From DASUBV01 sp963822485 (GTDB taxonomy: Bacteria; Actinomycetota; Actinomycetes; Streptosporangiales; Streptosporangiaceae), in the NCBI GenBank assembly GCA_963822485.1, contig CAWGHW010000031.1:496001-560000 (forward strand): a DNA stretch of 64,000 nucleotides, read 5' to 3'. Of the stretch, positions 33,256-41,817 are shown in pieces; within the stretch, counting starts at the first letter, position 1; every line of letters begins with the position of its first letter. The notes under the pieces are model-generated. The model did not search any database, had not been told where the DNA came from, and saw only the letters and a program-made list of their open reading frames with translations. Position numbers and translations under genes: made by a program.

Positions 33256-33351
33256 CTTTTCATGGTGCCATGTCGCCCGGAGTGACCTGGTCGTCGCGCT
33301 CGAGCCGTTACCGGTTCGACGGCCGGGCGGCGGCCGGGCAGGATAGGCCTC

Positions 33352-33804
33352 ATGCCGCTCAAGGACCGTCTCCGCGCCGACCTCACCACTGCGATGAAGG
33401 ACCGCGACGAGGTCCGCACCAGGACCCTGCGCATGGCCCTGACCTCGGTCAGCAACGAGGAGGTGGCGGGAAAGGCGGCCCGCGAGCTGAGCGACGACGA
33501 GGTGCTCAAGATCCTGGCCAGGGAGGCCAAGCGGCGCCGGGAGGCGGCCACGGCATTCCAGGATGCGGGCCGGGACGAGCAGGCGGCGGCGGAGCGGGCC
33601 GAGGACGCGGTGCTGTCGGACTACCTGCCCGCCCAGCTCAGCGACGCCGAGGTCACCGACCTGGTGGCGGCGGCCATCACGGAGACGGGCGCCTCGGGGA
33701 TGGCGGCCATGGGCCAGGTCATGAAGACGGTGACGCCGCGGGTCGCGGGGCGCGCCGAAGGCAGCCGCGTCGCGGCCGAGGTCCGCCGCCAGCTCGCTGG
33801 CTGA
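33352..33804 (+). CDS. GatB/YqeY domain protein
   Basis: A 150-residue YqeY-family protein, made almost only of helices (LKDRLRADLTTAMKDRDEVRTRTLRMAL, YLPAQLSDAEV, MGQVMKTVTPRVAGRAEGSRVA). The domain is shared with the C-terminal of GatB, the amidotransferase that binds tRNA, but stand-alone members have no proven role. Commonly found beside ponA2 in actinobacteria. Confidence 0.9.
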   Translation: MPLKDRLRADLTTAMKDRDEVRTRTLRMALTSVSNEEVAGKAARELSDDEVLKILAREAKRRREAATAFQDAGRDEQAAAERAEDAVLSDYLPAQLSDAEVTDLVAAAITETGASGMAAMGQVMKTVTPRVAGRAEGSRVAAEVRRQLAG

Positions 33805-33893
33805 GGGGATCCCCGGCCGCTCCGGCTAGTCCGCGCAGGCCGCTCCCGAGGAGGCAGTGCTACTCGGAGCGGCACCAGGGTGGTCCAGCGCGG

Positions 33894-34505
33894 TCAGCCG
33901 GACAGGGCCTCGGTGACGAGTGCCTGCCAGGTCTGCGGCCCGACGATGCCGTCCACCCGGAAGCCCGGGATCTCGGCGGCCATGGCCCGCTGGAAGGCGC
34001 GGACGGCCCTCTCGGTCCGGCGGCCGTAGACGCCGTCGACGTTCAGGGTGTGCCCGTTCTTCCCGTTCCGGAAGTTGATCTGGTCCTGCACGGCGCGCAC
34101 GGCGGGGCCCTTGCTGCCGTGCTTGACGGTGACCAGCAGCGCCCGCCAAGTCGCGGCGCCGACCACCCCGTCAGCGTGCAGCTTGCGGGCGCGCTGGAAG
34201 GCGACGACGGCCACCTTGGTGCCGTGCCCGAATACCCCGTCGACGGATAGCCGGGCCTTATGGGCGTTCAGCAGGTACTGGAGCGAGCGGACCGTGACCG
34301 GAGGCCAGGTGCCGTTGTGGCCCTGGCGCAGGACGGGCCAGGGCTGCAGGGCCCGGGTCGGGGCGCTGACCGCCCTGGGCATGGCGGCGGACGCGCTCAC
34401 CACCGATGCCGCATTGGCCGGGATGACCATCCCGGTGCCGATCGCCGCCGTGAGCGTCCCGCCAGCAACGACCGCGCTGGCCAGGACTTGAGATAGGCGC
34501 TTCAT
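33894..34505 (-). CDS. Secreted protein with two peptidoglycan-binding domains
   Basis: A 203-residue exported protein: signal peptide (MKRLSQVLASAVVAGGTLTAAIG..., cleavage probably after ANAAS), then two PG_binding_1 repeats (LSVDGVFGHGTKVAVVAFQRAR and LNVDGVYGRRTERAVRAFQRAM, with short VDG-V-G units between). No catalytic domain is attached. ATG 34505 follows GGAGG; the ORF from 34559 is not needed. Next to ponA2, so likely a wall-binding accessory. Confidence 0.88.
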   Translation of the reverse strand: MKRLSQVLASAVVAGGTLTAAIGTGMVIPANAASVVSASAAMPRAVSAPTRALQPWPVLRQGHNGTWPPVTVRSLQYLLNAHKARLSVDGVFGHGTKVAVVAFQRARKLHADGVVGAATWRALLVTVKHGSKGPAVRAVQDQINFRNGKNGHTLNVDGVYGRRTERAVRAFQRAMAAEIPGFRVDGIVGPQTWQALVTEALSG

Positions 34506-34619
34506 GGAACCTCCAGAAAGACGTCTTGGCAGTATGCCTCTCTGGAGCGCGGAAATCACCAGCTGATACAGCGCGAGGCGTCACCGGCCTCGAGGCGGGA
34601 CGCCGTCGCGATGGCCCTG

Positions 34620-36938
34620 CTAGAGTGGACACGCCAGAACGGCCCTGGCCGCCGCCACCGCGGTCCGGGTCCCCCGCCCCCTCCGTGACCGGGCCCCGGG
34701 CCACCGCCCCCTCCGCCGCCGCCGTGCTTCTTCGAGGGCGGCTTGGGCGAGTTGACGCCACTGCCCGCGGAGTAGAACGGGCTGGTCGAACGGGACGGGC
34801 ACGAAGTTCTCGACCGGGCCGAGGTCGGCGTGCAGGAACGTGATCTGCCAGGTCGCTCCGGGGGCGTCGTCACCGAACATCTGCGTGCCGGAGCCGCTGC
34901 CGAAGGTGCCGCTGATGTCGCGGTAGTCGGCGTGCGCGCCGAGCATCGCGCCCCAGGTGAACTGGTTCAGCGGGTTGAACACCGACACGTAGCTGGCGAG
35001 CTGGGGGGTGTACCCGCCGAAGTCGGCGAAGTCGCCGGCGTTGCCGGTGCCGGTCTTGGCCGCGGCCGGGCGGCCGATGGCCCGGCTGGGGCTGGCCGCG
35101 GTGCCGGAGGTGATGACGCCCTGGAGGATGTGCGAGGCGGCGTCGGCGACCGCCGTGGAAAAGACCCGGTGGCAGGCGGCGGACTCGACGGGCAGCTTCG
35201 TGCCGCCCTGGGCCACGATCGACTGGATCGCGATCGGCTTGCAGTAGACGCCGCGCGAGGCCACGGTGGCGTAGGCGTCGGCCATGGTCATGGTCGACAT
35301 GTAGGCGCCGGAGCCGAGGGTGAACGACGGGTTGTCGTCCGCGGGCTCCTGATAGTCGGTCTTGATCGGGTGATGCGGGTTACCGACCGCGGCGAACAGC
35401 GACTGGCCGGTGGCCCGGTGCGCGCCCATGCTGGCCGCGGTCTTGACCACGCTGCACAGGCCGACCTTCTGCTCGAGCTGGGCGTAGAAGATGTTGATGG
35501 ACTGCGTGGTCCCGTTGTACAGGGTGAACGCCTCGGTGCCCTTGGTCGGGCCCTCGGCGTCCTGCAGATTCGGGTAGCTGGACTGCGCGCCCTTGCAGCT
35601 GAAGTACGGGCTGATGCTCTCGGGCGCGGTGATCTTCATGCTGAACCCGAACGGGAGGCCCTGCTTGAGCGCGGTGATCAGGGTGAAGACCTTGGCCGAG
35701 GAGCCCTGCTGGACGCCGGCCCCGCCGTCGTACCGGGAGTCGACGGCGTAGTCCACGGTGGTCGCGTTGGGACCGGTGCCGTAGCGGCGGTTCTCGGCGA
35801 TGGCGCGGACCTTGCCGGTGCCGGGCTGGATCAGCACCTCGGCGTCGGCGTTGTGGCCGGGGTTGTACTGGCCGCCCCAGCCGGGCTCGACGTAGTTCAC
35901 CGCGTGGGTGGCGGCGCGCTGGTCCTGGACGTTCAGCGTCGTGTAGATCTTCAGGCCGCCGGTGGTGTTGAGCTGGTTCCAGACCTTGGAGTAGAACTTG
36001 TCCACCCGCAGCTTGGCCAGCACGAAGTCACAGAAGAAGGCCTCGGGGGCGGCGCTCGCGCTGAGGCAGCCGGTCTGCAGCGGGATCGTCGAGGAGTGCA
36101 GGTTCAGCTTGGTACTCTCGGCCGCCGCGGCCTGCTGCTTGGTGATGTACTTGAGCTGGGCCATCCGGGCCAGCACCACGTTGCGCCGGTTGCGTGTCGT
36201 GGTGGGCTCGGTGAACGGGTCGTCGGCGGTGGGGTTCTCCACCATGCCGGCCAGCATCGCGGCCTCGGGCAGCGTCAGCTTGTGCGCGGTGGTGTTGAAG
36301 TAGCGCTCGGCGGCGACCTGGATGCCGTAGGCCGAGTTCTCGAAGTAGGCCACGTTGAGGTAGGAAGAGAGCAGCTGGCTCGGGCTCAGCTCGTGCTCGA
36401 CGATGGCGGCCATCCGCAGCTCGCGGATCTTGCGCTCGGCGGTCGGGGCGGCGTCCGCGGCCGCGGCCTGGGCGTTGGGCGCGGTCAGCACCAGGGCGTT
36501 CTTGATGTACTGCTGGGCCAGGTCGGAGCCGCCCTGGACGTTCTTGTGCTCCAGGTCGTTGACCACGGCCCGCAGGGTGCCGCGCGGGTCGAGGGCGCCG
36601 TGCTGGTAGAACCGCGAGTCCTCGATCGCCACGATGGCGTTGCGCATCACCGGGGCGATGTAGGAGTAACTGACCGGGACCCGGTACTTGTGGTCCGGGT
36701 AGTAGTAGGCGATCAGCTTCCCGCGGGAGTTCAGGATCTCCGACCGCGTCGGTACCGTGCCCAGCTTCGGGACCTTGAGGTTCATGAAGGTATCGGAGGC
36801 GTCACGCACAGCTACGCCGAAGATGCCGGTGAACGGCACGAACATGGCGCCAACCAAGGCACCAGCAGCTACAGACAGGACCGCGATGCGGCCTACCGCG
36901 CTCGTGGCGATGCCGGCGCGGCGCCAGGGACTTTGCAC
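34620..36938 (-). CDS. ponA2: Class A penicillin-binding protein, PonA2-like; C-terminal tail shifted
   Basis: Bifunctional cell-wall synthase: N-terminal membrane anchor, GT51 glycosyltransferase (catalytic Glu106 in AIEDSRFYQH) and transpeptidase domain with SSAK (413-416), SIN (480-482) and KTG (628-630). As printed it ends at 34620 with a 54-residue Arg-rich tail. One extra base at about 34784 explains this: in the next frame VPVPFD continues as SPFYSAGSGVNSPKPPS and a poly-Gly tail to a stop at 34556, like other actinobacterial PBPs, and 34556-36938 is +1 modulo 3. Catalytic domains are intact either way. It is divergent from whiB4, as ponA2 is in M. tuberculosis. Confidence 0.9.
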   Translation of the reverse strand: MQSPWRRAGIATSAVGRIAVLSVAAGALVGAMFVPFTGIFGVAVRDASDTFMNLKVPKLGTVPTRSEILNSRGKLIAYYYPDHKYRVPVSYSYIAPVMRNAIVAIEDSRFYQHGALDPRGTLRAVVNDLEHKNVQGGSDLAQQYIKNALVLTAPNAQAAAADAAPTAERKIRELRMAAIVEHELSPSQLLSSYLNVAYFENSAYGIQVAAERYFNTTAHKLTLPEAAMLAGMVENPTADDPFTEPTTTRNRRNVVLARMAQLKYITKQQAAAAESTKLNLHSSTIPLQTGCLSASAAPEAFFCDFVLAKLRVDKFYSKVWNQLNTTGGLKIYTTLNVQDQRAATHAVNYVEPGWGGQYNPGHNADAEVLIQPGTGKVRAIAENRRYGTGPNATTVDYAVDSRYDGGAGVQQGSSAKVFTLITALKQGLPFGFSMKITAPESISPYFSCKGAQSSYPNLQDAEGPTKGTEAFTLYNGTTQSINIFYAQLEQKVGLCSVVKTAASMGAHRATGQSLFAAVGNPHHPIKTDYQEPADDNPSFTLGSGAYMSTMTMADAYATVASRGVYCKPIAIQSIVAQGGTKLPVESAACHRVFSTAVADAASHILQGVITSGTAASPSRAIGRPAAAKTGTGNAGDFADFGGYTPQLASYVSVFNPLNQFTWGAMLGAHADYRDISGTFGSGSGTQMFGDDAPGATWQITFLHADLGPVENFVPVPFDQPVLLRGQWRQLAQAALEEARRRRRGRWPGARSRRGRGTRTAVAAARAVLACPL

Positions 36939-37084
36939 CCGAACAGGCTACGCTGCCGTCGGCACAGTGTCGTCCATACGGCCGTCCGCCGTGCCGATTA
37001 ACAGCTCGAATGCTGGCGCCGGGGGCCCTATGGGGCGGCAGCATCCGCTCTGGCTCCCGTGAACGGAATGACTAGTCGCTTCTG

Positions 37085-37112
37085 TCCGTATAGCCCTGAT
37101 GGACTATGCGGA
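37085..37112. promoter_or_regulatory. Inverted repeat between ponA2 and whiB4
   Basis: TCCGTATAG (37085-37093) and CTATGCGGA (37104-37112) form an inverted repeat with 8 of 9 pairs and a 10-nt spacer. It lies about midway in the 340-nt divergent spacer (36939-37278), which otherwise shows no gene. It could be a site for autoregulation by the WhiB protein or for a shared envelope-stress regulator. Confidence 0.5.
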
Positions 37113-37278
37113 AATGGACCTGCCGGGGGCTAGCGCTCCGGCCTGGACTTCCGTAAGTTACTCTTCCGCGACCATCACTCACCGGGTCAAGCGCGCCTAG
37201 CGCCGATCCCGGACCGCGACTGAACGCCACCCGGCGTGATTAACCGCTGCGGGCGTGACGATCAGGAGGAGTTGGCAC

Positions 37279-37581
37279 ATGTGGATCACGGACTGGACTG
37301 CCCGCGCCGCGTGCAAGGGCACGGACCCGGACGAGCTCTTCGTTCAGGGGGCGGCGCAGAACCGGGCCAAGCTGATCTGCCGGGGCTGCACCGTCCGGAC
37401 CGAGTGTCTCGCTGACGCCCTCGACAACCGGATCGAGTTCGGCGTGTGGGGCGGGATGACCGAGCGTGAGCGCCGCGCGCTGCTGCGCCGCCGCCCGGAC
37501 GTCACGTCGTGGCGGGAACTGCTCGAGGACGCGCGGAACAAGTACGAGCGCACCGGCGAAGACGAGCTCGTCGCCAGCTGA
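37279..37581 (+). CDS. whiB4: WhiB-type iron-sulfur regulator, WhiB4-like
   Basis: A 100-residue WhiB protein. The four 4Fe-4S cysteines are present: one in AACKG, then C-x2-C-x5-C in ICRGCTVRTEC; the turn motif GVWGGM and a basic C-terminus (ERRALLRRRP) follow. ATG 37279 behind AGGAG gives the right length. The gene lies between ponA2 and the ArsA-type ATPases, as Rv3681c (whiB4, a redox and oxygen sensor) does. I infer orthology from synteny and size. Confidence 0.88.
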   Translation: MWITDWTARAACKGTDPDELFVQGAAQNRAKLICRGCTVRTECLADALDNRIEFGVWGGMTERERRALLRRRPDVTSWRELLEDARNKYERTGEDELVAS

Positions 37582-37707
37582 ACGCGTCCGTTCCGCCCGG
37601 CCGGGTCCGCCCGGCAGCGCAGACCCCCAAGCCGCGCTGTCCGGATCAGCTGGCAGTAAGAATCAGTTTTCCGATTAACAAAATCCGGCGATTGGCCGGT
37701 CGGCCCT

Positions 37708-38841
37708 TTAGGCGCCGAATGCCTGCCCGATGGCGCGCAGGCCCGCCAGATCATGTACATCCTCGGCCTGCGCCGGTATCTCGGCGACGGGCACGACGGG
37801 ATGCGCGGCGGTGAAGTGCTCGGCCAGTCGTCGTTGCGCCGACACTTGCTGCATGCGCTCGGCGTGCAGCCGCAGCGCGGCCACGGCCAGCGGATGCTCC
37901 CCCGTGACCTGCAGCGTCTCGGCGGCGGACTGGCTGCCCGCGGCGGACAGCCGGGCGGCCGGCGAGCGCTGCACCCGGTTGAGCAGCAGCCCGGCCAGCG
38001 GCATCCGCTCCTGGGCCAGCCGCTCGACGAAGTAGGAGGCCTCGCGCAGCGCGTCCGGCTCGGGCGCCGCGACGACCAGGAACGCGGTTCCGGGCGCCCG
38101 GAGCAGCTGATAGGTGTAGTCGGCGCGCTCGCGGAAGCCGCCGAACATGGTGTCCAGCGCGGTCACGAACGTCTGCACGTCGCGCAGCACCTGGGCCCCG
38201 AGGATCTTGGTCAGCACGCCGGTGACCATGCCGAACCCGGCATTGAGCACGCGCAGATAGGCGCGGCCGCCGATCTTGGCCGGCGCGGTCAGCAGCCGCA
38301 GCAGCTTGCCGTCCAGGAACCGGGCCAGCCGCTGGGGGGCGTCGAGGAAATCCAGCGCCGAACGGCTGGGCGGGGTGTCGACGACGATCAGGTCCCATTC
38401 CTCGGCCCGGCGCAGCTGGCCGAGCTTCTCCATGGCCATGTACTCCTGCGTCCCGGCGAAGCTGGACGACAGGGACTGGTAAAAGGGGTTGGCCAGGATC
38501 TGCGCGGCCCGGTCCGGGTCGGCGTGGGCCTCGACGATCTCGTCGAAGGTCCGCTTCATGTCGAGCATCATGGCGTGCAGGCTGCCCTGGCCGTTTCCGT
38601 CACCGACGCCCTGGACCAGCCGGGGGGTGTTGTCCAGCGAGGTCAGGCCCATGGACTGGGCCAGGCGGCGGGCCGGGTCGACGGTCAGCACCACGACGTG
38701 CCGCCCGCGCTCGGCCGCGCGCACCCCGACGGCCGCGGCGGTGGTGGTCTTGCCGACCCCGCCCGAGCCGCAGCAGACGATGATCCGGGTCCGCCGGTCG
38801 TCGATCAGGCGGTCCATGTCCAGCGGCGGCGGCCCGGCCAT
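37708..38841 (-). CDS. ArsA/GET3-type anion-transporting ATPase (second of pair)
   Basis: A 377-residue P-loop ATPase of the ArsA/GET3 group: deviant Walker A CGSGGVGKTTTAA, switch regions VDPARR and VVDTPPSRSALDF. ATG 38841 shares a base with the stop of the preceding paralogue (TGATG). It corresponds to Rv3680, paired with Rv3679 next to whiB4; in M. tuberculosis the pair has been linked to envelope integrity. No arsenite-binding cysteines are evident. The longer ORF to 38931 lies in the other gene. Confidence 0.88.
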   Translation of the reverse strand: MAGPPPLDMDRLIDDRRTRIIVCCGSGGVGKTTTAAAVGVRAAERGRHVVVLTVDPARRLAQSMGLTSLDNTPRLVQGVGDGNGQGSLHAMMLDMKRTFDEIVEAHADPDRAAQILANPFYQSLSSSFAGTQEYMAMEKLGQLRRAEEWDLIVVDTPPSRSALDFLDAPQRLARFLDGKLLRLLTAPAKIGGRAYLRVLNAGFGMVTGVLTKILGAQVLRDVQTFVTALDTMFGGFRERADYTYQLLRAPGTAFLVVAAPEPDALREASYFVERLAQERMPLAGLLLNRVQRSPAARLSAAGSQSAAETLQVTGEHPLAVAALRLHAERMQQVSAQRRLAEHFTAAHPVVPVAEIPAQAEDVHDLAGLRAIGQAFGA

Positions 38842-39863
38842 CAGGCGGCCCCCTGGTCCCGCAGCGCGGCGGCCAGCCGGTACAGCCCGCCCAGGTCCAC
38901 CCCGTCGCTGATCCAGGGCAGCTCGTAGCATGGCTGCCCGGGCTCATCCAGGCGGGCTCGCTGAAGTTCCTGGCCCAGGGCGGTCTTGGCGTCCGCGGCC
39001 AGTTCGTCGGAAAGGGCGGAGGCCAGACGGCGGCTGTCGTCCAGGCCGGCCGCCTTGAGCCCCAGGGCCAGCTCGCCGGTGTCCAGCCGGCCCTCGGCGG
39101 CGGCGCGGATCTGGTCCTCGGGCAGCGGGAGCGGCCGGGTCATGTTGATCATGATTCCGCCGATCTGGATGCCCCCGCCGGGCAGGCCGGCCAGCTCGGC
39201 GATGCCGTCGAGGGTCTCCTGCACCGGCATTTCCTCCAGGACCGTGACGAAATGCACAGCGGTATCGGGCGAGCGGATGACCCGCTGGACGGTGTCGGCG
39301 TGGCCGCGGATCGGCCCGACCCTGGCCAGGCCGGACACCTCGGAGGTGACGTTCAGGAACCGGCCGATGCGGCCGGTCGGCGGGGCGTCCATGACCACGG
39401 CGTCGTAGACCCTGGCGCCGGTCTTGCCGGAGGCCTTGCGGCGCACGGCCTCGGCGGCCTTGCCCGTGAGCAGGACGTCGCGCAGGCCCGGCGCGATCGT
39501 GGTGGCGAAGTCCATCACGCCGAGCTTGGCCAGCGCGGTCCCGGCGTGCCGCAGGTTGTAGAACATCTCCAGGTACTCGACCAGCGCGGACTCGGGATCG
39601 GCCACCAGCGCGAAGACGTCGCCGCCGGGCCGGGTTCCGGTCGCCGGGGCCACCGCGACCTTCCGCTCGGAGTAGGGCAGCGGCGGGACGTCGAACAACT
39701 GCGCGATGCCCTGGCGGCCCTCCACCTCCATGAGCAGCACCCGCTTGCCGCCTGAGGCGAGCGCCAGGGCCAGCGCCCCGGCGACCGTGGTCTTGCCGGT
39801 GCCGCCTTTCCCGGTCACGACGTGCAGCCGCACGCCGTCCCAGTCGGTGTCCCGTGTGCTCAC
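38841..39863 (-). CDS. ArsA/GET3-type ATPase (first of pair)
   Basis: A 340-residue paralogue of the next gene: Walker A TGKGGTGKTTVAG, then LMEVEGRQGIAQLF and the switch VVMDAPPTGRIGRFLN. Start GTG 39863. It matches Rv3679 by place and length. The two ATPases probably form a heteromer that acts on a membrane or tail-anchored client; arsenical transport is unlikely because no ArsB or ArsD partner is near. Confidence 0.88.
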   Translation of the reverse strand: MSTRDTDWDGVRLHVVTGKGGTGKTTVAGALALALASGGKRVLLMEVEGRQGIAQLFDVPPLPYSERKVAVAPATGTRPGGDVFALVADPESALVEYLEMFYNLRHAGTALAKLGVMDFATTIAPGLRDVLLTGKAAEAVRRKASGKTGARVYDAVVMDAPPTGRIGRFLNVTSEVSGLARVGPIRGHADTVQRVIRSPDTAVHFVTVLEEMPVQETLDGIAELAGLPGGGIQIGGIMINMTRPLPLPEDQIRAAAEGRLDTGELALGLKAAGLDDSRRLASALSDELAADAKTALGQELQRARLDEPGQPCYELPWISDGVDLGGLYRLAAALRDQGAA

Positions 39864-39977
39864 GTCTGGAGGTTATCCGCGCCGGCGGCTATGCCCGTCC
39901 ATGGATGGCGCTCGGCGCAGATGTCACTACGCTGATATAAGAGGCTCTCCGCTGAGCCGTGAAGGGGTGATCCGCCC

Positions 39978-41063
39978 ATGGTGGAAGCACTGATAACGAT
40001 CCTGGTGGTTCTGGTGGTCGGCGGCGTGATCGCGGTCGGCCGGTCCGTCCGCATCGTGCAGCAGTACGAGCAGGGCATCATTTTCCGGTTCGGAAAGATT
40101 GTCGAGGCTCCGCGCACCGCCGGCCTGACCCTCATCCGCCCGTTCGGCGACCGCATGCAGAAGGTCAACATGCAGATCGTCGCCATGGCCGTGCCGGCCC
40201 AGGAGGGCATCACGAGGGACAACGTCAGCGTGCGGGTGGACGCGGTGGTCTACTTCCGGGTTGTCGACCCGATCAAGGCGACCATCAACGTCCAGAACTA
40301 CCTGTACGCCATCTCCCAGCAGGCGCAGACTTCGCTGCGCTCCATCATCGGCCAGTCGGAGATGGACCAGCTGCTGGCCGAGCGCGACTCGGTGAACCGG
40401 GAGCTGCGCCGCATCATCGACGAGCCGACCGAGGGCCCCTGGGGCATCCGGGTCGAGCGCGTCGAGATCAAGGACGTCTCGCTGCCGGAAGGCATGAAGC
40501 GCTCCATGTCCCGCCAGGCGGAGGCCGAGCGCGAGCGGCGCGCCCGGATCATCACCGCCGACGGCGAGTACCAGGCGTCCAAGCGCCTGGCGGCGGCGGC
40601 CAACGTCATGGCCAGGGACCCGGCCGCGCTTCAGCTGCGACTGCTCCAGACGGTGGTCGAGGTGGCCGCCGAGCGCAACAGCACGCTGGTCATGCCGATT
40701 CCGGTCGAGCTGCTCAGGTTCTTCGACAAGTTCACCCCGTCGTCCGGCGGTGGCGAGGCGAAGTCGGCGGCGGACTCGGCATCGATGGCCGATTTCGGTG
40801 ATGCGGTCGACCCGACCATCGCCGATGCGGTGGCCGAGGCCGAGGGCAACAAGCCGATCAGCGCCCCGGCCGCGGAGGCGCTCGAGATTCCCGAGGTGCC
40901 CGCCATACCCGAGCTGTCGGCCACCGAGAAGGGCGACATCGGCACGCTCAGCGAGGGCGCACCGCGCGTCGGCCAGCCGGCGACGTCCGCCCCCGACGAG
41001 GCGGGGAGCAACGGCGCCGGGGCCGCGGCCCCCGACCCGGCGGGCCAGCAGCCGGAGAAGTAG
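39978..41063 (+). CDS. SPFH/Band 7 protein (slipin, stomatin-like)
   Basis: A 361-residue membrane-scaffold protein: N-terminal hydrophobic hairpin (LITILVVLVVGGVIAVG), SPFH domain (QQYEQGIIFRFGKIVEAPRTAGLTLIRP, SVRVDAVVYFRV, LRSIIGQSEMDQLLAERD) and a helical oligomerisation segment. The last 100 residues are acidic, Pro/Ala-rich and disordered. GGGGTGA precedes ATG 39978. It is inserted between the ArsA pair and the DUF4177-RidA genes relative to M. tuberculosis order. Confidence 0.9.
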   Translation: MVEALITILVVLVVGGVIAVGRSVRIVQQYEQGIIFRFGKIVEAPRTAGLTLIRPFGDRMQKVNMQIVAMAVPAQEGITRDNVSVRVDAVVYFRVVDPIKATINVQNYLYAISQQAQTSLRSIIGQSEMDQLLAERDSVNRELRRIIDEPTEGPWGIRVERVEIKDVSLPEGMKRSMSRQAEAERERRARIITADGEYQASKRLAAAANVMARDPAALQLRLLQTVVEVAAERNSTLVMPIPVELLRFFDKFTPSSGGGEAKSAADSASMADFGDAVDPTIADAVAEAEGNKPISAPAAEALEIPEVPAIPELSATEKGDIGTLSEGAPRVGQPATSAPDEAGSNGAGAAAPDPAGQQPEK

Positions 41064-41143
41064 AAGTAGGGACGCGATTCCCCTCGCCGCGCGGGCTTCC
41101 ACCCAGCTGCGCGGCGGGGGGCTCACCCCATTAGGGTTCGGCT

Positions 41144-41299
41144 ATGGCCAAATGGGAGTACGCAACCGTCCCGCTGCTGGTGCACGCGACCAAGCAGATC
41201 CTCGATAACTGGGGCGACGATGGCTGGGAGCTGGTGGCCGTGATTCCGGGGCCGAATCCCGAGCAGCTCGTCGCTTACCTCAAGCGAGTAAAGGAATGA
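41144..41299 (+). CDS. DUF4177 small protein
   Basis: A 51-residue protein, MAKWEYATVPLLVHATKQIL at the start and LVAYLKRVKE at the end, with the family's WGDDGWELV core. It is too short for most ORF cut-offs but its stop overlaps the RidA start (ATGA), and a protein of this type (Rv3678A) holds the same position in mycobacteria. Function unknown. Confidence 0.85.
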   Translation: MAKWEYATVPLLVHATKQILDNWGDDGWELVAVIPGPNPEQLVAYLKRVKE

Positions 41300-41781
41300 G
41301 CGAGGCCGGCGCGGGGCCGCAGGAGCGGCTCGCCGCGCTGGGCCTGGTGCTGCCGGAGGTGACGCCGCCGCTGGCGGCCTACGTTCCGGCCGTCCGCACC
41401 GGGTCCTACGTCTACACGGCCGGCCAGCTTCCGGTGGTGGACGGGCAGCTGATCGCCACGGGCAAGGTCGGGGCCGAGGTGGGTGCCTCCGAGGCCAGCG
41501 CGCTGGCCCGGATCTGCGCGCTGAACGCGCTGGCCGCCGCGGCCTCGGCGGCGGGCGGGCTGGCGGCCATCCGGCGCATCGTGAAGGTCACCGGCTACGT
41601 GGCCAGCGCGCCGGACTTCACCGGTCAGCCTCAGGTCATCAACGGGGCCAGCGAGCTGCTGCTCGAGGTGTTCGGGGAGGCCGGGCGGCACGCGCGCAGC
41701 GCAGTCGGGACGGCCGTCCTGCCGCTCGACGCCCCGGTGGAGGTCGACCTGGTCGTGGAAATAGCGGAGATCGCGGATTAG
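41296..41781 (+). CDS. RidA/YjgF family protein
   Basis: A 161-residue Rid-family protein, close in place to Rv3678c. RidA enzymes deaminate reactive enamine/imine intermediates made by PLP enzymes. Seen here: YVYTAGQLPVVDGQL, RIVKVTGYVASAPDF and the C-terminal RSAVGTAVLPLDAPVEVDLV (catalytic-site Arg). Coupled to DUF4177 by ATGA. Confidence 0.9.
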   Translation: MSEAGAGPQERLAALGLVLPEVTPPLAAYVPAVRTGSYVYTAGQLPVVDGQLIATGKVGAEVGASEASALARICALNALAAAASAAGGLAAIRRIVKVTGYVASAPDFTGQPQVINGASELLLEVFGEAGRHARSAVGTAVLPLDAPVEVDLVVEIAEIAD

Positions 41782-41817
41782 CGGCGGATAGCGGCGCGGA
41801 CGGCGGACGGATAGCGG

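Noticed and set aside
36939..37278. Small ORFs in the ponA2-whiB4 spacer
   Set aside because: They lack coding bias and family; the spacer is better read as a divergent promoter.
37708..39863. Arsenical pump ATPases
   Set aside because: No arsB, arsD or arsR nearby and the position matches the mycobacterial Rv3679-Rv3680 pair.
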